This document shows, piece by piece, positions 15,687 to 26,486 of a stretch of 64,000 nucleotides of DNA. This DNA is from Microcoleus vaginatus HSN003 (lineage in GTDB: Bacteria > Cyanobacteriota > Cyanobacteriia > Cyanobacteriales > Microcoleaceae): the NCBI RefSeq assembly GCF_022701255.1, contig NZ_CP031705.1:930001-994000 (forward strand), in the 5' to 3' direction. The notes below the pieces were generated by a model. The model made no database searches and was not told where the DNA came from. It saw only the letters and a list, made by a program, of their open reading frames with translations. The translations under genes and the position numbers were made by a program. Within the stretch, counting starts at the first letter, position 1. Every line of letters begins with the position of its first letter.

Positions 15687-18200
15687 TTAACGATCGACCG
15701 TTATTCGCAACTTCAGGCGCAGCGTGCCCTTGAATCCTGCGGGAGGTTGCCAGGAACTCAAGGCCTGCTTGAGACTCTCTACGGCGTCTGTTGCTTGCAT
15801 CGTCGAGGTTTTAGGGTCGATCGCCACTTGCGCCACGCGACCATCTTGTACCGATAACTCCCACACCGTTTCACCGCTAACCCCCGCCGGGAGATTAACC
15901 GATTGCAGGTATTGAGTCAAAGCGGCGAGTGCCCCGGCATCCAACCCTTCGGCGCTAACTACTTGGAGGCGAGAAGCCAAAGGCTTCTGGAGTGGCAACT
16001 CACCGTAACCTCGCTGCGGTGCCATAGCAGGAGCTGGACTCACTGGTGCCGAGTTGCGATTCGAGCTAACGCTGCGAGAGCCACCTCTAGTTTGCTCAGC
16101 CCCCTCGGACTCAAAAATACCCTCATAGCTGACACCCTGAGGCAATTCCACAGGCACTTGCACCCTACGACGAGAGCCATCAGGTTCGACTCTCACTTCT
16201 TCGCTCACAGCCACAAAAGCCGTGTATTCCGACAGCAAGCGATAAGTCAGAGCAGTATTAGTTACAGCTTCCACCAGAGATTTAGTCTCACCACCAAACA
16301 TTTGATTCATTAAATCTTTAATGCGCGATCGCCCCCAAAGTTGAGCTACCGCCGGATTGCCAAAATCCGTAGCGCCTGCTGCGACAGAATTTGACTCTCG
16401 CTGCCGCGCGCCGGCGGATTGAGCAAAATTAACAGGTAAAACTTGCTCGTAAGTTTTGCCGCCGGCAAGAGTGCCGCGAATGCGAAGTTGCCCGTTAGCT
16501 CGATCGGTCTTTTTGCCAAACAAAACCAGCGGCCCACTCGCAAACAAATCTGGGGGTGCGATCGGATAAATCTCTGGTTTTTCCCCCATTCCTTCCCAAC
16601 TAATTTGAATATTAGTCAATACCGGACGATTAATTTCCCTAAAAAACTTTTCTGCCGCTTCTGCTGACGGTTCATCTTGACGAATTACTTGAGACGTGCC
16701 TCTTCCCACTTCCGCCAAACGGTTAATCAAAAACCGATTCACCGAACCGCCGACACCAAAACTATAAAGTCGATTTCCTGGTTTCAGACTCTGCTGAACC
16801 AGAGCCAGCACTTCATTTTCATTACCAATGTAACCGTCAGTAATTAGTACAATACTCCGCAGCCTCCCCGTTGCCGCCGCCGGAAAATTCATCACTGTTT
16901 GAATGCCGTTAAGCAATTCACTGCCCCCGTTAGCCTGCAACTTTTCGATATAATTAATTGCTTTTTGTCGATTTTCGGGAGTATTTGCTAAAGGAGTTGT
17001 TGAAAGCGCTTTGGCAGTATTTGCAAAATCAATAATAGTAAAAGTATCGGTGGGATTCAGCCCTTGAATAAAGCGGCGCATCAACTCCTTAGATTTTGCC
17101 AGCGGTTCGCCCTTCTGAGAACCGGAAGTATCAATCAGAAATACGACATCTTTGGGTACAATTTCATTAGTTTTGTAATTTAATGCCGGAATCAGATAAG
17201 TAGCAAAATGACCGCCCCGCTTGTCGGATTGAGTCAAAATAGTTGCCCGAGTGTTTTCGCCCGCGACTCGATAGCGCAGAATTAAATCTTTATTGGGAAT
17301 TGTGTCTGAATTGGCTAATTGGACTTGCACAATATTGCCGCTGCGGTCAGTTGTAATTTGATGGGAAGTAGAGCGGACATCGCCGATCGCAACTCCGGCA
17401 TCTATTTCTACCGAAACAGCGATATTGTGACCCGATCGTGTTCCTGGAGGCAAGACAGGCGGGTTAATGCGATCGGCATCGGTATTAACCCCCCCCTGCC
17501 CCCCCCTTGCTAAGGGGGGCGTCGAATTTCTCGAAATATAGCGTGGCCCTACCACCATGGGAAACACAAATTCATAATCGCCGCCGGCAAACTTGAGACT
17601 TTCGGTGTAGCGAATCGTAACTTCAATTTTTTCTCCGGGTTTGATATTAGTGAGAGACTGAGTAAAAATATTGTCGCGTTCTTGTTCCAACAAACCAGCA
17701 GTCCGGCCTTGCTTTCTGGCTTGTTCGTAAATTTCCAAAGCTTCCTCGCGGCGTTTGATATCAGCTTTAATAATTCGTGAGCCTATTTTAATTTCCATAT
17801 CGTCCACCGCCGCTTCGTCGGGCAAAGGAAATATATAAACAGCTTCTATAGATTCAGGAAAAGGATTTTCAAACTTCTGAACAACTTCGACGCGGGAGAT
17901 ATTGCCAGCTATTTTGGCTTTAACTTCAGTCTGCTTGAGAGGAAAGACTTGTTCTGAGGTCGTATTTGGAGTTTTGACGAACAAACCGCCGACTCGACAG
18001 CTAGTTTCGGGCGATCGTCCGCCATTGCAATTAACATCGTTACTAGCGAGGATTTTCGGCGACACAGAGGAATAATTTTCCCCAAGAGCTTTAGCCTGCG
18101 CCACATTTGGAGTAAGCCACGCGCCACACTCGATCGCAGCGAGCAATGCGATACCAGCAGAAAGCAACCGTTGAGGGGATAGAACGCAGACAAACTTCAT
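15687..18200 (-). CDS. Exported VIT and von Willebrand A domain protein
   Basis: 837 residues with an N-terminal signal peptide (hydrophobic SAGIALLAAIECGAW, Ala-X-Ala-like cleavage near residue 37). A VIT domain lies at about 70-215 (KQTEVKAKIAGNISRVEVVQ). A vWA domain follows at about 345-520 with the MIDAS motif DTSGS (FLIDTSGSQKGE) and ITDG. The C-terminal third is a less conserved region. VIT-vWA proteins bind ligands in a metal-dependent way outside the cytoplasm. Between VIT and vWA the segment PPLARGGQGGVNTD is encoded by a REP-like palindrome at 17487-17521, an in-frame insertion. There is no operon partner; a 344-bp gap lies upstream. Confidence 0.9.
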   Translation of the reverse strand: MKFVCVLSPQRLLSAGIALLAAIECGAWLTPNVAQAKALGENYSSVSPKILASNDVNCNGGRSPETSCRVGGLFVKTPNTTSEQVFPLKQTEVKAKIAGNISRVEVVQKFENPFPESIEAVYIFPLPDEAAVDDMEIKIGSRIIKADIKRREEALEIYEQARKQGRTAGLLEQERDNIFTQSLTNIKPGEKIEVTIRYTESLKFAGGDYEFVFPMVVGPRYISRNSTPPLARGGQGGVNTDADRINPPVLPPGTRSGHNIAVSVEIDAGVAIGDVRSTSHQITTDRSGNIVQVQLANSDTIPNKDLILRYRVAGENTRATILTQSDKRGGHFATYLIPALNYKTNEIVPKDVVFLIDTSGSQKGEPLAKSKELMRRFIQGLNPTDTFTIIDFANTAKALSTTPLANTPENRQKAINYIEKLQANGGSELLNGIQTVMNFPAAATGRLRSIVLITDGYIGNENEVLALVQQSLKPGNRLYSFGVGGSVNRFLINRLAEVGRGTSQVIRQDEPSAEAAEKFFREINRPVLTNIQISWEGMGEKPEIYPIAPPDLFASGPLVLFGKKTDRANGQLRIRGTLAGGKTYEQVLPVNFAQSAGARQRESNSVAAGATDFGNPAVAQLWGRSRIKDLMNQMFGGETKSLVEAVTNTALTYRLLSEYTAFVAVSEEVRVEPDGSRRRVQVPVELPQGVSYEGIFESEGAEQTRGGSRSVSSNRNSAPVSPAPAMAPQRGYGELPLQKPLASRLQVVSAEGLDAGALAALTQYLQSVNLPAGVSGETVWELSVQDGRVAQVAIDPKTSTMQATDAVESLKQALSSWQPPAGFKGTLRLKLRITVDR
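17487..17521. repeat. REP-like C/G-rich palindrome inside a coding region
   Basis: CCCCCCCTTGCTAAGGGGGGC-type inverted repeat preceded by another C-tract. This is the common cyanobacterial intergenic palindrome, here read in frame within the VIT/vWA gene as PLARGGQGG. Confidence 0.7.
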
Positions 18201-18544
18201 AGCTGTTTTTTTTTAGCCGACTTGAGGTGCTTGGTTTACCATGACTTTACGCTTCGCGAAACGTTCCTGAGTTAACTTTCTGGGAAAAATGACTGAGCGC
18301 GTAGGGCTGATTTTAGATTTTAGATTTTAGATTTTAGATTGACTCGCCTAGGGGCGGACTGGGCGCTGGAATTTTTGTCAAAGCCATGATGGCTCAGGGT
18401 GACTGCTGTCGGCCGCTTGATCCGTATTTGGGTGATGTCGCTTGGGGCGATCGTCCGCGAACCCAACCTAGAAAATTGTATGATAGTTAAATAATTAAAT
18501 AACTCTAACCTCAACTTTTTAACCTCTAATAGATTGCAATTAAC
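18201..18544. other. Intergenic region with TTTTAGA tandem repeats
   Basis: 344 bp between divergent genes. It holds a run of ATTTTAG units at 18310-18340 and an AT-rich stretch near 18480-18530 that could hold the promoter of the Rpn gene. No conserved RNA or gene is visible. Confidence 0.5.
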
Positions 18545-19504
18545 ATGAATTTTATTAATCCCAAAATCGATTTTGCCTTTAAAAAAATATTCGGCTCGCC
18601 TGAGAGCAAAGACATTTTGATTAGTTTCTTGAATGCCATGCTCTACGAAGCACAGCCAGTCATCGAAGACTTAGAAATTATTGACCCTTATTTGGCTCCC
18701 AAAATCAAAGGAGTCAAAGATACTTACTTGGATGTCAAAGCTAAGATTGATGGGAACAAAACGGTAATTATTGAAATGCAAGTATTGAATGTAGAGTCAT
18801 TTGAGAAGCGGATTTTATACAATGCCACTAAAGCTTATTCGATGCAGCTAACCACAGGAAGCCGTTACAGCTTGTTAAACCCTGTGATTGCTCTGACGAT
18901 TACAGATTTTCAAATGTTTGAGCATTTGGAAACAGTGATTTCGCGCTTTGTTTTCAAAGAAAAAACTTTTTTAACCGACTATCTAGCTGATGAATTTGAA
19001 CTTGTGTTTGTTGAGTTGCCCAAATTTGACAAGACCTTACAGGAGTTAGAAACGCTGACAGATAAGTGGATATATTTCATGAAAACTGCTCAAATTTTAC
19101 GGTCGGTTCCCGAAGAGTTGGGAAATGTGCCGGAACTGCGGCAGGCTTTGGCAATTGCGAATGAAGCGAATCTCGATCCTGATGAATTGGAAGATTTAGA
19201 AAGGCGAGAAATTTTTATTCAAGATCAGCGCGGTGCAATTACCAAAGCTACCAGAATCGGGAGAGAACAAGGCCTCGAACAAGGCCTCGAACAAGGCCTC
19301 GAACAAGGTATCGAACAAGGCATCAAACAAGGAAAGTTGGAGTTAGTTGTGCGGCTGTTGGAGCGCCGTGTCGGCCCGTTGTCGTCGGAGATTCAAACTC
19401 GCATCAGTCAGTTATCCGCTGAACAATTAGAGAATTTAGGAGAGGCAGTTTTAGAGTTGGCCACTGTGTCAGATGTGACAGATCGGTTACAGACATATTT
19501 GTGA
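18545..19504 (+). CDS. Rpn-family PD-(D/E)XK nuclease / putative transposase, DUF4351 C-terminus
   Basis: 319 residues. The N-terminal MNFINPKIDFAFKKIFG start is diagnostic of the Rpn/PDDEXK_2 family. The nuclease core shows D63 (YLDVKAKI) and E77-M-Q79 (VIIEMQ), the D...ExQ variant used by this family. The C-terminal LVVRLLERRVGPLS segment matches DUF4351, which often ends these proteins. Between them six 12-bp units at 19265-19332 encode EQGLEQG-type repeats, a probable length-variable linker. Rpn proteins are DNA endonucleases that stimulate recombination; some are proposed to act in phage defence. It is a solitary gene followed by a strong hairpin. Confidence 0.88.
   Translation: MNFINPKIDFAFKKIFGSPESKDILISFLNAMLYEAQPVIEDLEIIDPYLAPKIKGVKDTYLDVKAKIDGNKTVIIEMQVLNVESFEKRILYNATKAYSMQLTTGSRYSLLNPVIALTITDFQMFEHLETVISRFVFKEKTFLTDYLADEFELVFVELPKFDKTLQELETLTDKWIYFMKTAQILRSVPEELGNVPELRQALAIANEANLDPDELEDLERREIFIQDQRGAITKATRIGREQGLEQGLEQGLEQGIEQGIKQGKLELVVRLLERRVGPLSSEIQTRISQLSAEQLENLGEAVLELATVSDVTDRLQTYL
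19265..19332 (+). repeat. In-gene 12-bp tandem repeat (GAACAAGGCCTC)
   Basis: Six consecutive units; the first three are identical, the later ones diverge (GTATC, GCATC, ATC variants). They encode EQGL/EQGI. Copy-number changes would keep the frame. Confidence 0.9.
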
Positions 19505-19556
19505 GGAAGGGAAAAAAGCCTGGGTGAAGGTGGTTGTCTCAGAAGAGCGATCGCCC

Positions 19557-19601
19557 TTGATTGTTCATCAGCCCAAAGCGCACTGATGAACAATCAACCG
19601 T
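19557..19601 (+). terminator. Hairpin terminator after Rpn gene
   Basis: A perfect 15-bp stem (TTGATTGTTCATCAG at 19557-19571 and its complement at 19583-19597) with an 11-nt loop, followed by CCGTTTT. The U-tract is short, so termination is likely but not certain. Confidence 0.6.
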
Positions 19602-19750
19602 TTTAAAATTGGCCCACCAGCTCAAAACCCGTGCAAACCGCCCGATCGAGGTCGTGGGGCACTCGTCATATCCCCAGCCGTATTTGATAAATGGTCAAAC
19701 ACTGCTGGACAATTTTTGATTTTAGCTCTTAGAGTTGAGTGTTACCTTAA

Positions 19751-21442
<1,692 letters not shown>

Positions 21443-21907
21443 TCTGATATCATGTGCGATCGATTAGTTCTGATATATTAGATGTCTGTAGGGGCGGGTG
21501 AGAGTACACAATATTCAAATCAGGCAGACAATCGCTCGTACTCTCACCCGCCCAACCCAACAATCGGATTTGATTCGGGTCGCACTTACCGGACTAGATA
21601 TCGGGCAGCATCCTCAACGAGTGAAAAACCTCACCCCCCATAGCATAGGGGTTGGGGGGCTAGTACCCGAAGGGAGAAGGCAAAAGGCAGAAGGCAGAAG
21701 GTAAAAATGCTGATTATTTTTACTTAACTTTTTAGCTTGGATTTCAATGGTGATACCAGTTTCAAAAAAAAATGCAACTTTAGGCAACTTCCCAACCCCG
21801 ATAGTCATCAGTCATGCCCAATCTAAAATCTAAAATCTAAAATCTAAAATGGTATGAGTTGTCAAACTATCCTAAAATACCAGGAAACACAGGTTTGAGG
21901 AGGCTTT
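21443..21907. other. Repeat-rich intergenic region
   Basis: 465 bp without a gene. It holds the GGGCGGGTGAGAGTAC palindrome (21492-21507 with 21538-21553), purine-rich GGCAGAAGGCAGAAG repeats near 21675-21705, and TCTAAAA heptamers at 21818-21850. No further structure was recognised. Confidence 0.6.
21492..21553. repeat. GGGCGGGT-type palindrome
   Basis: Perfect 16-bp arms (GGGCGGGTGAGAGTAC and complement) separated by 30 bp. It is related to the larger element at 11593-11834. Confidence 0.75.
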
Positions 21908-22330
21908 GTGGCTTATTGGAGCAAAATTACTTATGAGAAAAGTACATACATAATTGACCTTGACACTATTAGTGCTTTTTCTAGCGAACTGGATAACAAG
22001 CGTCTCACCTTTTGGCTGCCTAATAGCAGTCAGCCGATTATCCTCAATCCCCAAGGCAATTATGAGGCTTACAAGCAAGTTCTCGATTACCTCAAAAAAA
22101 CCATTGATCGCAATTCGAGAGGCTCGTGGATTAAAATTAATTATGACCGCAAAGAATTTGCGATCGATATGAGTCGAATTAGCTCTTTTGCTTGCGAACA
22201 GAACGGTCGGCTAAGCTTTTGCCTGCCTGACAGCGCAACTAATATTGTTATCCTCCGCCAAAGCAACCCGGACGCTTATCAAGAAATTCAGGAATACATT
22301 AAAAAGACGACTGGACAATCTCTGCCATGA
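21908..22330 (+). CDS. Hypothetical protein with two internal repeats
   Basis: 140 residues from a GTG start (GAGGAGGC lies about 8 bp upstream, supporting it). The protein is an internal duplication: residues about 3-68 (WSKITYEKSTYIIDLD...YLKKTI) align with about 75-136 (WIKINYDRKEFAIDMS...YIKKTTG). Each half pairs two beta-strands with an (L/S)FWLP or SFCLP core and a C-terminal helix. No family was recognised, and there is no membrane segment or signal peptide. STRR heptamers follow directly. Confidence 0.75.
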   Translation: MAYWSKITYEKSTYIIDLDTISAFSSELDNKRLTFWLPNSSQPIILNPQGNYEAYKQVLDYLKKTIDRNSRGSWIKINYDRKEFAIDMSRISSFACEQNGRLSFCLPDSATNIVILRQSNPDAYQEIQEYIKKTTGQSLP

Positions 22331-22467
22331 AGAAGTCATTAGTCATTAGTCATTAGTTAGAATGATGAACAATGAAGGAGGAATGGAGACTATTTTTAGT
22401 AACTCCTCACATTTATTTTATGGTTTTTGAGATAAAATACTTAGGTTGCTCCCTAAGTTTAGATATG

Positions 22468-22495
22468 AAAAAAGGGCAGGAAAATGCGCTGCCTC
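22468..22495 (-). terminator. Rho-independent terminator of ROK kinase gene
   Basis: On the minus strand a GGCAG/CTGCC stem with a 9-nt loop is followed by C and a run of six Ts. It lies 13 bp after the ROK stop codon. Confidence 0.75.
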
Positions 22496-22507
22496 TTTAA
22501 ATTTTAA

Positions 22508-23395
22508 CTATTGAACAAGCTGCCAAGCTAATTTTGCCGCCCCTACAATGCCTGCTTGATTGCCCAATTCAGCAACCAATAGCTGCAACTCTTCGCGAGA
22601 AGTCGGAAGAACCCGCCGCTCAATTTCTTCTCGAACCTGCGGCAAGAAAAATTCTGCACCTGCACTAATTCCACCGCCGATAATAATAGCTTCCGGGGTT
22701 AAAACATAAAGGAGACTTGCCAAACCTATACCGATATAACGACCATAATTTTGCCAAAATTCTAAAGCTTTGGCATCTCCATACTTAGCTAAATTTGCTA
22801 ATTGTAGCGGTTCTAAATCGGTTTCGCGGCGAATTGCCTGCACCGAAACGTACTGTTCTAAAGAACCGTGATTGCCGCTGTTACACTCCGGGCCGTCGGG
22901 ATTTATAGTAATCAATCCTAGTTCTCCGGCCGCGCCTTGATGACCTACAAATAGTTTGCCGTCTAGGATAACTGCACCGCCGACTCCTGTACCTAAAGTT
23001 ATTAAAATTAGGTCTTTAAAGTGCCTTCCTGCGCCCAACCAAGCTTCTCCCAATCCGGCACAGTTGGCATCATTTGCTAACATGGTCGGCAGTCCGGTTT
23101 TAGCTTCCACCCAGTCAGCTAGGGGGACGTTATGCCAGTTTTTGAGGTTAATTGCTACTCTCGCTATTCTGCCGGCGGCGTCTGCGGGGCCTGGAGTGCC
23201 GATGCCGATCGCACTTACATCATTTTCGGCCGGATTGAGTTGTAAAATAGCATCCGTCATCGCGGCTAAAACGGCTTCTGGCGTTGCGGGTTGAGGGGTT
23301 GGGACAGTTAAGGATTGGTTACAAAGACCATTTTCGCTAAATCTGCCGAGTTTAATGGCGGTTCCGCCTAAGTCAATGCCGATTACTTGTATCAT
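22508..23395 (-). CDS. ROK-family sugar kinase (glucokinase-like)
   Basis: 295 residues. The N-terminal phosphate-1 motif is IGIDLGGTAIKLG. Catalytic Asp lies in LANDANCAGLGE, phosphate-2 in TLGTGVGGAVI, and the ROK signature region in GAAGELGLI. The normal ROK zinc site CxCGxxGC is degenerate here (ECNSGNHGSLEQY), leaving one Cys, as in some cyanobacterial ROK kinases, so zinc may not be bound. The likely reaction is ATP-dependent phosphorylation of glucose or a related sugar. It is a monocistronic gene with a clear terminator. Confidence 0.9.
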   Translation of the reverse strand: MIQVIGIDLGGTAIKLGRFSENGLCNQSLTVPTPQPATPEAVLAAMTDAILQLNPAENDVSAIGIGTPGPADAAGRIARVAINLKNWHNVPLADWVEAKTGLPTMLANDANCAGLGEAWLGAGRHFKDLILITLGTGVGGAVILDGKLFVGHQGAAGELGLITINPDGPECNSGNHGSLEQYVSVQAIRRETDLEPLQLANLAKYGDAKALEFWQNYGRYIGIGLASLLYVLTPEAIIIGGGISAGAEFFLPQVREEIERRVLPTSREELQLLVAELGNQAGIVGAAKLAWQLVQ

Positions 23396-23614
23396 TCGAT
23401 TTGGGTTTGGGATGCAAGGATTTGGGATTAATCCTCATAGGATAAACATATTTTATGGTGCGGATTGTGCACCTTACCACTTGAGTTTGTAGTGAGGATT
23501 TAAATGCTACCACTCCTATTTTGTATAATAACTAGCGAGGTAACTGCGCTTAATTATTAATATTATCATACCGATCGCAATACTAGCAAAAATTCTGGAT
23601 ACAAGCGAGTTCGC

Positions 23615-24322
23615 CTATTTAATTTCGCCTAACTTACGTTGCGCTACCTCTCGGTTGTGCAAAGCATCGTGGTAGTCTGGTTTGAGAGCAATTGCCTGGT
23701 TATAAGATGCGATCGCCTCTTCAAATCTCCCTAAATTATACTGCTCATTACCTCGATCGCACCACGCCTCAGCCTCTACATTAACTTCCGATTCTGCCTC
23801 CGCACCCTCAGCGCCTCTGCGGTTCACGTCCCCCGAAAAACCAAAACCATCCCCAACAAACACCGCCTCAATCACCCTTCCCTTTGTATCCTCCTCCTCA
23901 ACCTCCGGCAGCGGAAACCGTGCCAATATCTCCCCCCCAATTTGCCTCGCAACCTCTGACAACTCCCCGCTGCCAATTCTGCCTAACAATACCAGCCGCT
24001 GCGCCAATTCCTGAAGCGATGCCACCGCATCCGTAGCAGCGGTGTCATCATGTTCGCCCTCTAACAATCTTTGCCCAAACCGTCCCAACCAAGCGGCCAA
24101 TTCATGATCTTTAAGGCGTTTTGCGATCAAGAATCCCGCTACATCCCCTCGACTCCAGTCGGCATTCACCCCTTCCAGGATTTCCATGAATTTCGACTCG
24201 TATTCCGCATCAGTTAGTGTGGGGCGGATGGCGGTATATTCCGAAGGCGGGGAGGGTTTGGTTGGGGTTCCCAACAGCCGCTGAATTAGTCGTTTGAAGA
24301 ATTGCAGAATTTTGTCTAGCAT
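23615..24322 (-). CDS. Hypothetical protein with C-terminal TPR
   Basis: 235 residues. The N-terminus is amphipathic and basic (MLDKILQFFKRLIQRLLG), perhaps a membrane-association helix. The middle (about 35-140) is helical with no recognised family. The C-terminus holds one or two TPR units (WCDRGNEQYNLGRFEEAIAS). At about residues 165-180 the sequence NRRGAEGAEAES is encoded by a copy of the dispersed CGCAGAGGCGCTGAGG repeat, so it is an in-frame repeat insertion or a tolerated linker. No operon partner; function unknown. Confidence 0.75.
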   Translation of the reverse strand: MLDKILQFFKRLIQRLLGTPTKPSPPSEYTAIRPTLTDAEYESKFMEILEGVNADWSRGDVAGFLIAKRLKDHELAAWLGRFGQRLLEGEHDDTAATDAVASLQELAQRLVLLGRIGSGELSEVARQIGGEILARFPLPEVEEEDTKGRVIEAVFVGDGFGFSGDVNRRGAEGAEAESEVNVEAEAWCDRGNEQYNLGRFEEAIASYNQAIALKPDYHDALHNREVAQRKLGEIK

Positions 24323-24408
24323 TTGTGAGGTTGGGAGGGTGGGGTATTTTCTATTTTATAGCAATTCTCAAAAGTAGGATTACATATAGATTGTCGGAGA
24401 TATCTGTA

Positions 24409-24433
24409 GGGACACGGCGCATTGCCGTGTCCG
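24409..24433. repeat. Short palindrome GGACACGGC/GCCGTGTCC
   Basis: Perfect 9-bp arms with a 5-nt loop between the TPR and mltA genes, preceded by GTAGG. It resembles dispersed REP units; a minus-strand terminator role for the TPR gene is impossible because it lies upstream of that gene. Confidence 0.55.
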
Positions 24434-24476
24434 GGATTGCGACGCACACCAAACAATCACCTGAAGTAGAATTAAT

Positions 24477-25700
24477 CTACTTTAAAAGCGGATAATACAG
24501 TTCTCCTGTTGAGTTGATATAACCGGCCCTATCGCCCGCTAAATCCCCCGTTCCCATAAATACGTCAACTCTCCCCGCGCCTTTGATTGCACCGCCAGTA
24601 TCTTGATCCAAAACGTAGCGATTCACGGCATTTTGTTCGAGTTGTCCCGCCGCATTTGGATAAGGGAGTTTTGTACTAATTAATGCTAGTGCGCCGGGGG
24701 GCATTAAAGCTTTATCGGTGGCGATCGACCTTTCGGCAGTTACTGGCACTCCAATGCTTCCTGTGGCTGGAACTCCGTTAGTATCCCGGAAGAATACAAA
24801 GCTTTGATTTTTCGGCAAATATTTGTTCATATCTGCGGGAAAGTTGGTGAAATATTCCCTTAGTCGGGGCAAATTTAACTCTTCTAAAGTAAACTTTCCG
24901 TCTTTAACTAATTCTCGCCCGACACCTGTATAACTGTGACTGGTTTTGCCTGCAAAACCGACTGTCATCACGCTACCATCTGTTAGCTGCAATCTCGCAG
25001 AACCTTGGACGTGCACGAGAAATGCTTGGAATCGATCGCGCAACCAAACTAATTCTAATCCTCGCAGCAATCCTTTACTTGCCTGCAAAGCATCTTCGCC
25101 TTCTAATTGCAATCTTGTCGGGTGAGGTTTCGGCCAAGATGCCATGTTTGGCGGCATCCTGTACAGGGGATAACGGTATTCGGAATTAGGCGTGCGAGAT
25201 GCTGCGTAAGTCGGCTCGAAATAACCTGTAAATGCAACTGTTCCTTTGCCATCTTTGCCCGTGGATTTGTAAAATACAAATTCGCGCTTGACAGATTCCT
25301 GAAGTTGTGAGGGAGTTGTGGAACTGACAACTAATTGGCGGAATCGATCAAGAGAACGCCGGACTCGATCGCGCGTAACTCCTGCTACTGGATAGCGGCT
25401 GTAAGCACTGGCGGCGGCCGATGTATTGAGATAGCGGAGGCTGTTGTCGATCGACTTTAACAGCAATTCCCGATCGCCCGGTTTGCCATTTTCGCCCCAG
25501 ATTTGAGCGTCAAAGGCGAGATCATCCGCCTCGCCAGCTTGCAATTGATTTATACTAATTGGTTGCAGCGACGGAACTGCAACGGCGGGTACCGAAAAAG
25601 CGATCGCCAAAACGCAACAGACGATGGCTAATAGCTGATAGCGAAAAATCTTGCTCAATTTCCAATCTTTCCTACTAAATTGATTATTTTCCTTATTCAT
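24477..25700 (-). CDS. mltA: Membrane-bound lytic murein transglycosylase A
   Basis: 407 residues with a signal or anchor segment (YQLLAIVCCVLAIAFSVPAVA, about 21-41; shown here in part). The MltA domain (about 150-290) includes VAFTGYFEPTYAASR and LVWLRDRFQAFLVHVQGS, and the C-terminal 3D domain has RVDVFMGTGDLAG with the predicted catalytic Asp. It cleaves peptidoglycan glycan strands to 1,6-anhydro-muropeptides in the periplasm. The ATG overlaps the 3' end of the upstream 85-residue gene by 8 bp, so the two are probably translationally coupled. Confidence 0.93.
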   Translation of the reverse strand: MNKENNQFSRKDWKLSKIFRYQLLAIVCCVLAIAFSVPAVAVPSLQPISINQLQAGEADDLAFDAQIWGENGKPGDRELLLKSIDNSLRYLNTSAAASAYSRYPVAGVTRDRVRRSLDRFRQLVVSSTTPSQLQESVKREFVFYKSTGKDGKGTVAFTGYFEPTYAASRTPNSEYRYPLYRMPPNMASWPKPHPTRLQLEGEDALQASKGLLRGLELVWLRDRFQAFLVHVQGSARLQLTDGSVMTVGFAGKTSHSYTGVGRELVKDGKFTLEELNLPRLREYFTNFPADMNKYLPKNQSFVFFRDTNGVPATGSIGVPVTAERSIATDKALMPPGALALISTKLPYPNAAGQLEQNAVNRYVLDQDTGGAIKGAGRVDVFMGTGDLAGDRAGYINSTGELYYPLLK

Positions 25701-25950
25701 CGTATCGTTCGACGCTAGAAGTAAATATCGGTTCTACACGAATTGCGAGAACGCTGGTAGGCCGAACTACCATGTATTCGCCTTGAATATTTTTAATCGG
25801 GACGTTAAGAAATTCTCTTGAATCTTGTTTCGGAACCAGTGTACTGCTGTACCACTTTTGAAAATCTTGCAGCGTTGCGAAACGCACTTCTTCGCGGTGG
25901 CCGCCTTCAAGCAGCAGGTGCACGGAATATTCGCTGGGAGTTCTAGGCAT
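25693..25950 (-). CDS. Small conserved-looking hypothetical protein
   Basis: 85 residues (MPRTPSEYSVHLLLEGG... ending VERYDE), soluble, no recognised domain. It overlaps mltA by 8 bp and reads in the same direction, so it may be needed with it. A degenerate copy of its 5' end lies just upstream at 26030-26067. Confidence 0.75.
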   Translation of the reverse strand: MPRTPSEYSVHLLLEGGHREEVRFATLQDFQKWYSSTLVPKQDSREFLNVPIKNIQGEYMVVRPTSVLAIRVEPIFTSSVERYDE

Positions 25951-26029
25951 AGGAGATAGGGAGAGTTGTTGGAGGACAATCTAAAATCTAAAATCTAAAA
26001 TCTAAAATTGATGTGGTTGCCCTCAAGCA

Positions 26030-26067
26030 ACAGGTGCACGGAATATTCGCACTTGTGTTCTAGGCAT
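26030..26067 (-). pseudogene. Duplicated 5' fragment of the 85-residue gene
   Basis: CAACAGGTGCACGGAATATT and the following GTTCTAGGCAT repeat the start of the neighbouring small gene (25919-25950) with an indel that leads to an early stop. It is a fragment only. Confidence 0.65.
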
Positions 26068-26440
26068 ATCTTTATTTTTGATTTTTGATTTTAAACTTTT
26101 GGAACGATTCCATATTTTACCTCTTCCTCGGCGCATTCCCTCATCTAGTAGGTTGGGTTGAGGGAGAGGGGGAGAGTGGGAGAAGGGGAGAGTGCGAGAG
26201 TTGTTGGAGAAAAATCTCAATCTAAAATCTCAAATCCAAAATCTTAAATCGATTGACGGCGGCCCCCATCTGCGGCTACGCTGTGAAATTAAGGCTGCTT
26301 TGCTCAAAGAGGAAGCAGCCCGCGTCGCTCAAAAATCTAGTTGCACTGCCCAAAGCTGCTACCAACAGCAATGGACAGCTAACCGCCAAACTGATTACGC
26401 CAGTATGGAGGCTAATGGAGAATTTTAACACTCTCTGTAG

Positions 26441-26486
26441 CCGCCCTGCTCTGTGTTAACGTGCGGGGCGGCTGGGTTTTTGGGTT
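26441..26486 (+). terminator. GC-rich hairpin with T-run
   Basis: AGCCGCCC pairs with GGGGCGGCT around an 18-nt loop and is followed by GGGTTTTTGGG. It lies just before the next small gene, so it may end a transcript from the repeat region or act as an attenuator. Confidence 0.5.

Noticed and set aside
26192..26459. Overlapping plus-strand frames of 68-78 codons
   Set aside because: They start in low-complexity repeats, overlap each other in two frames and show no family resemblance.
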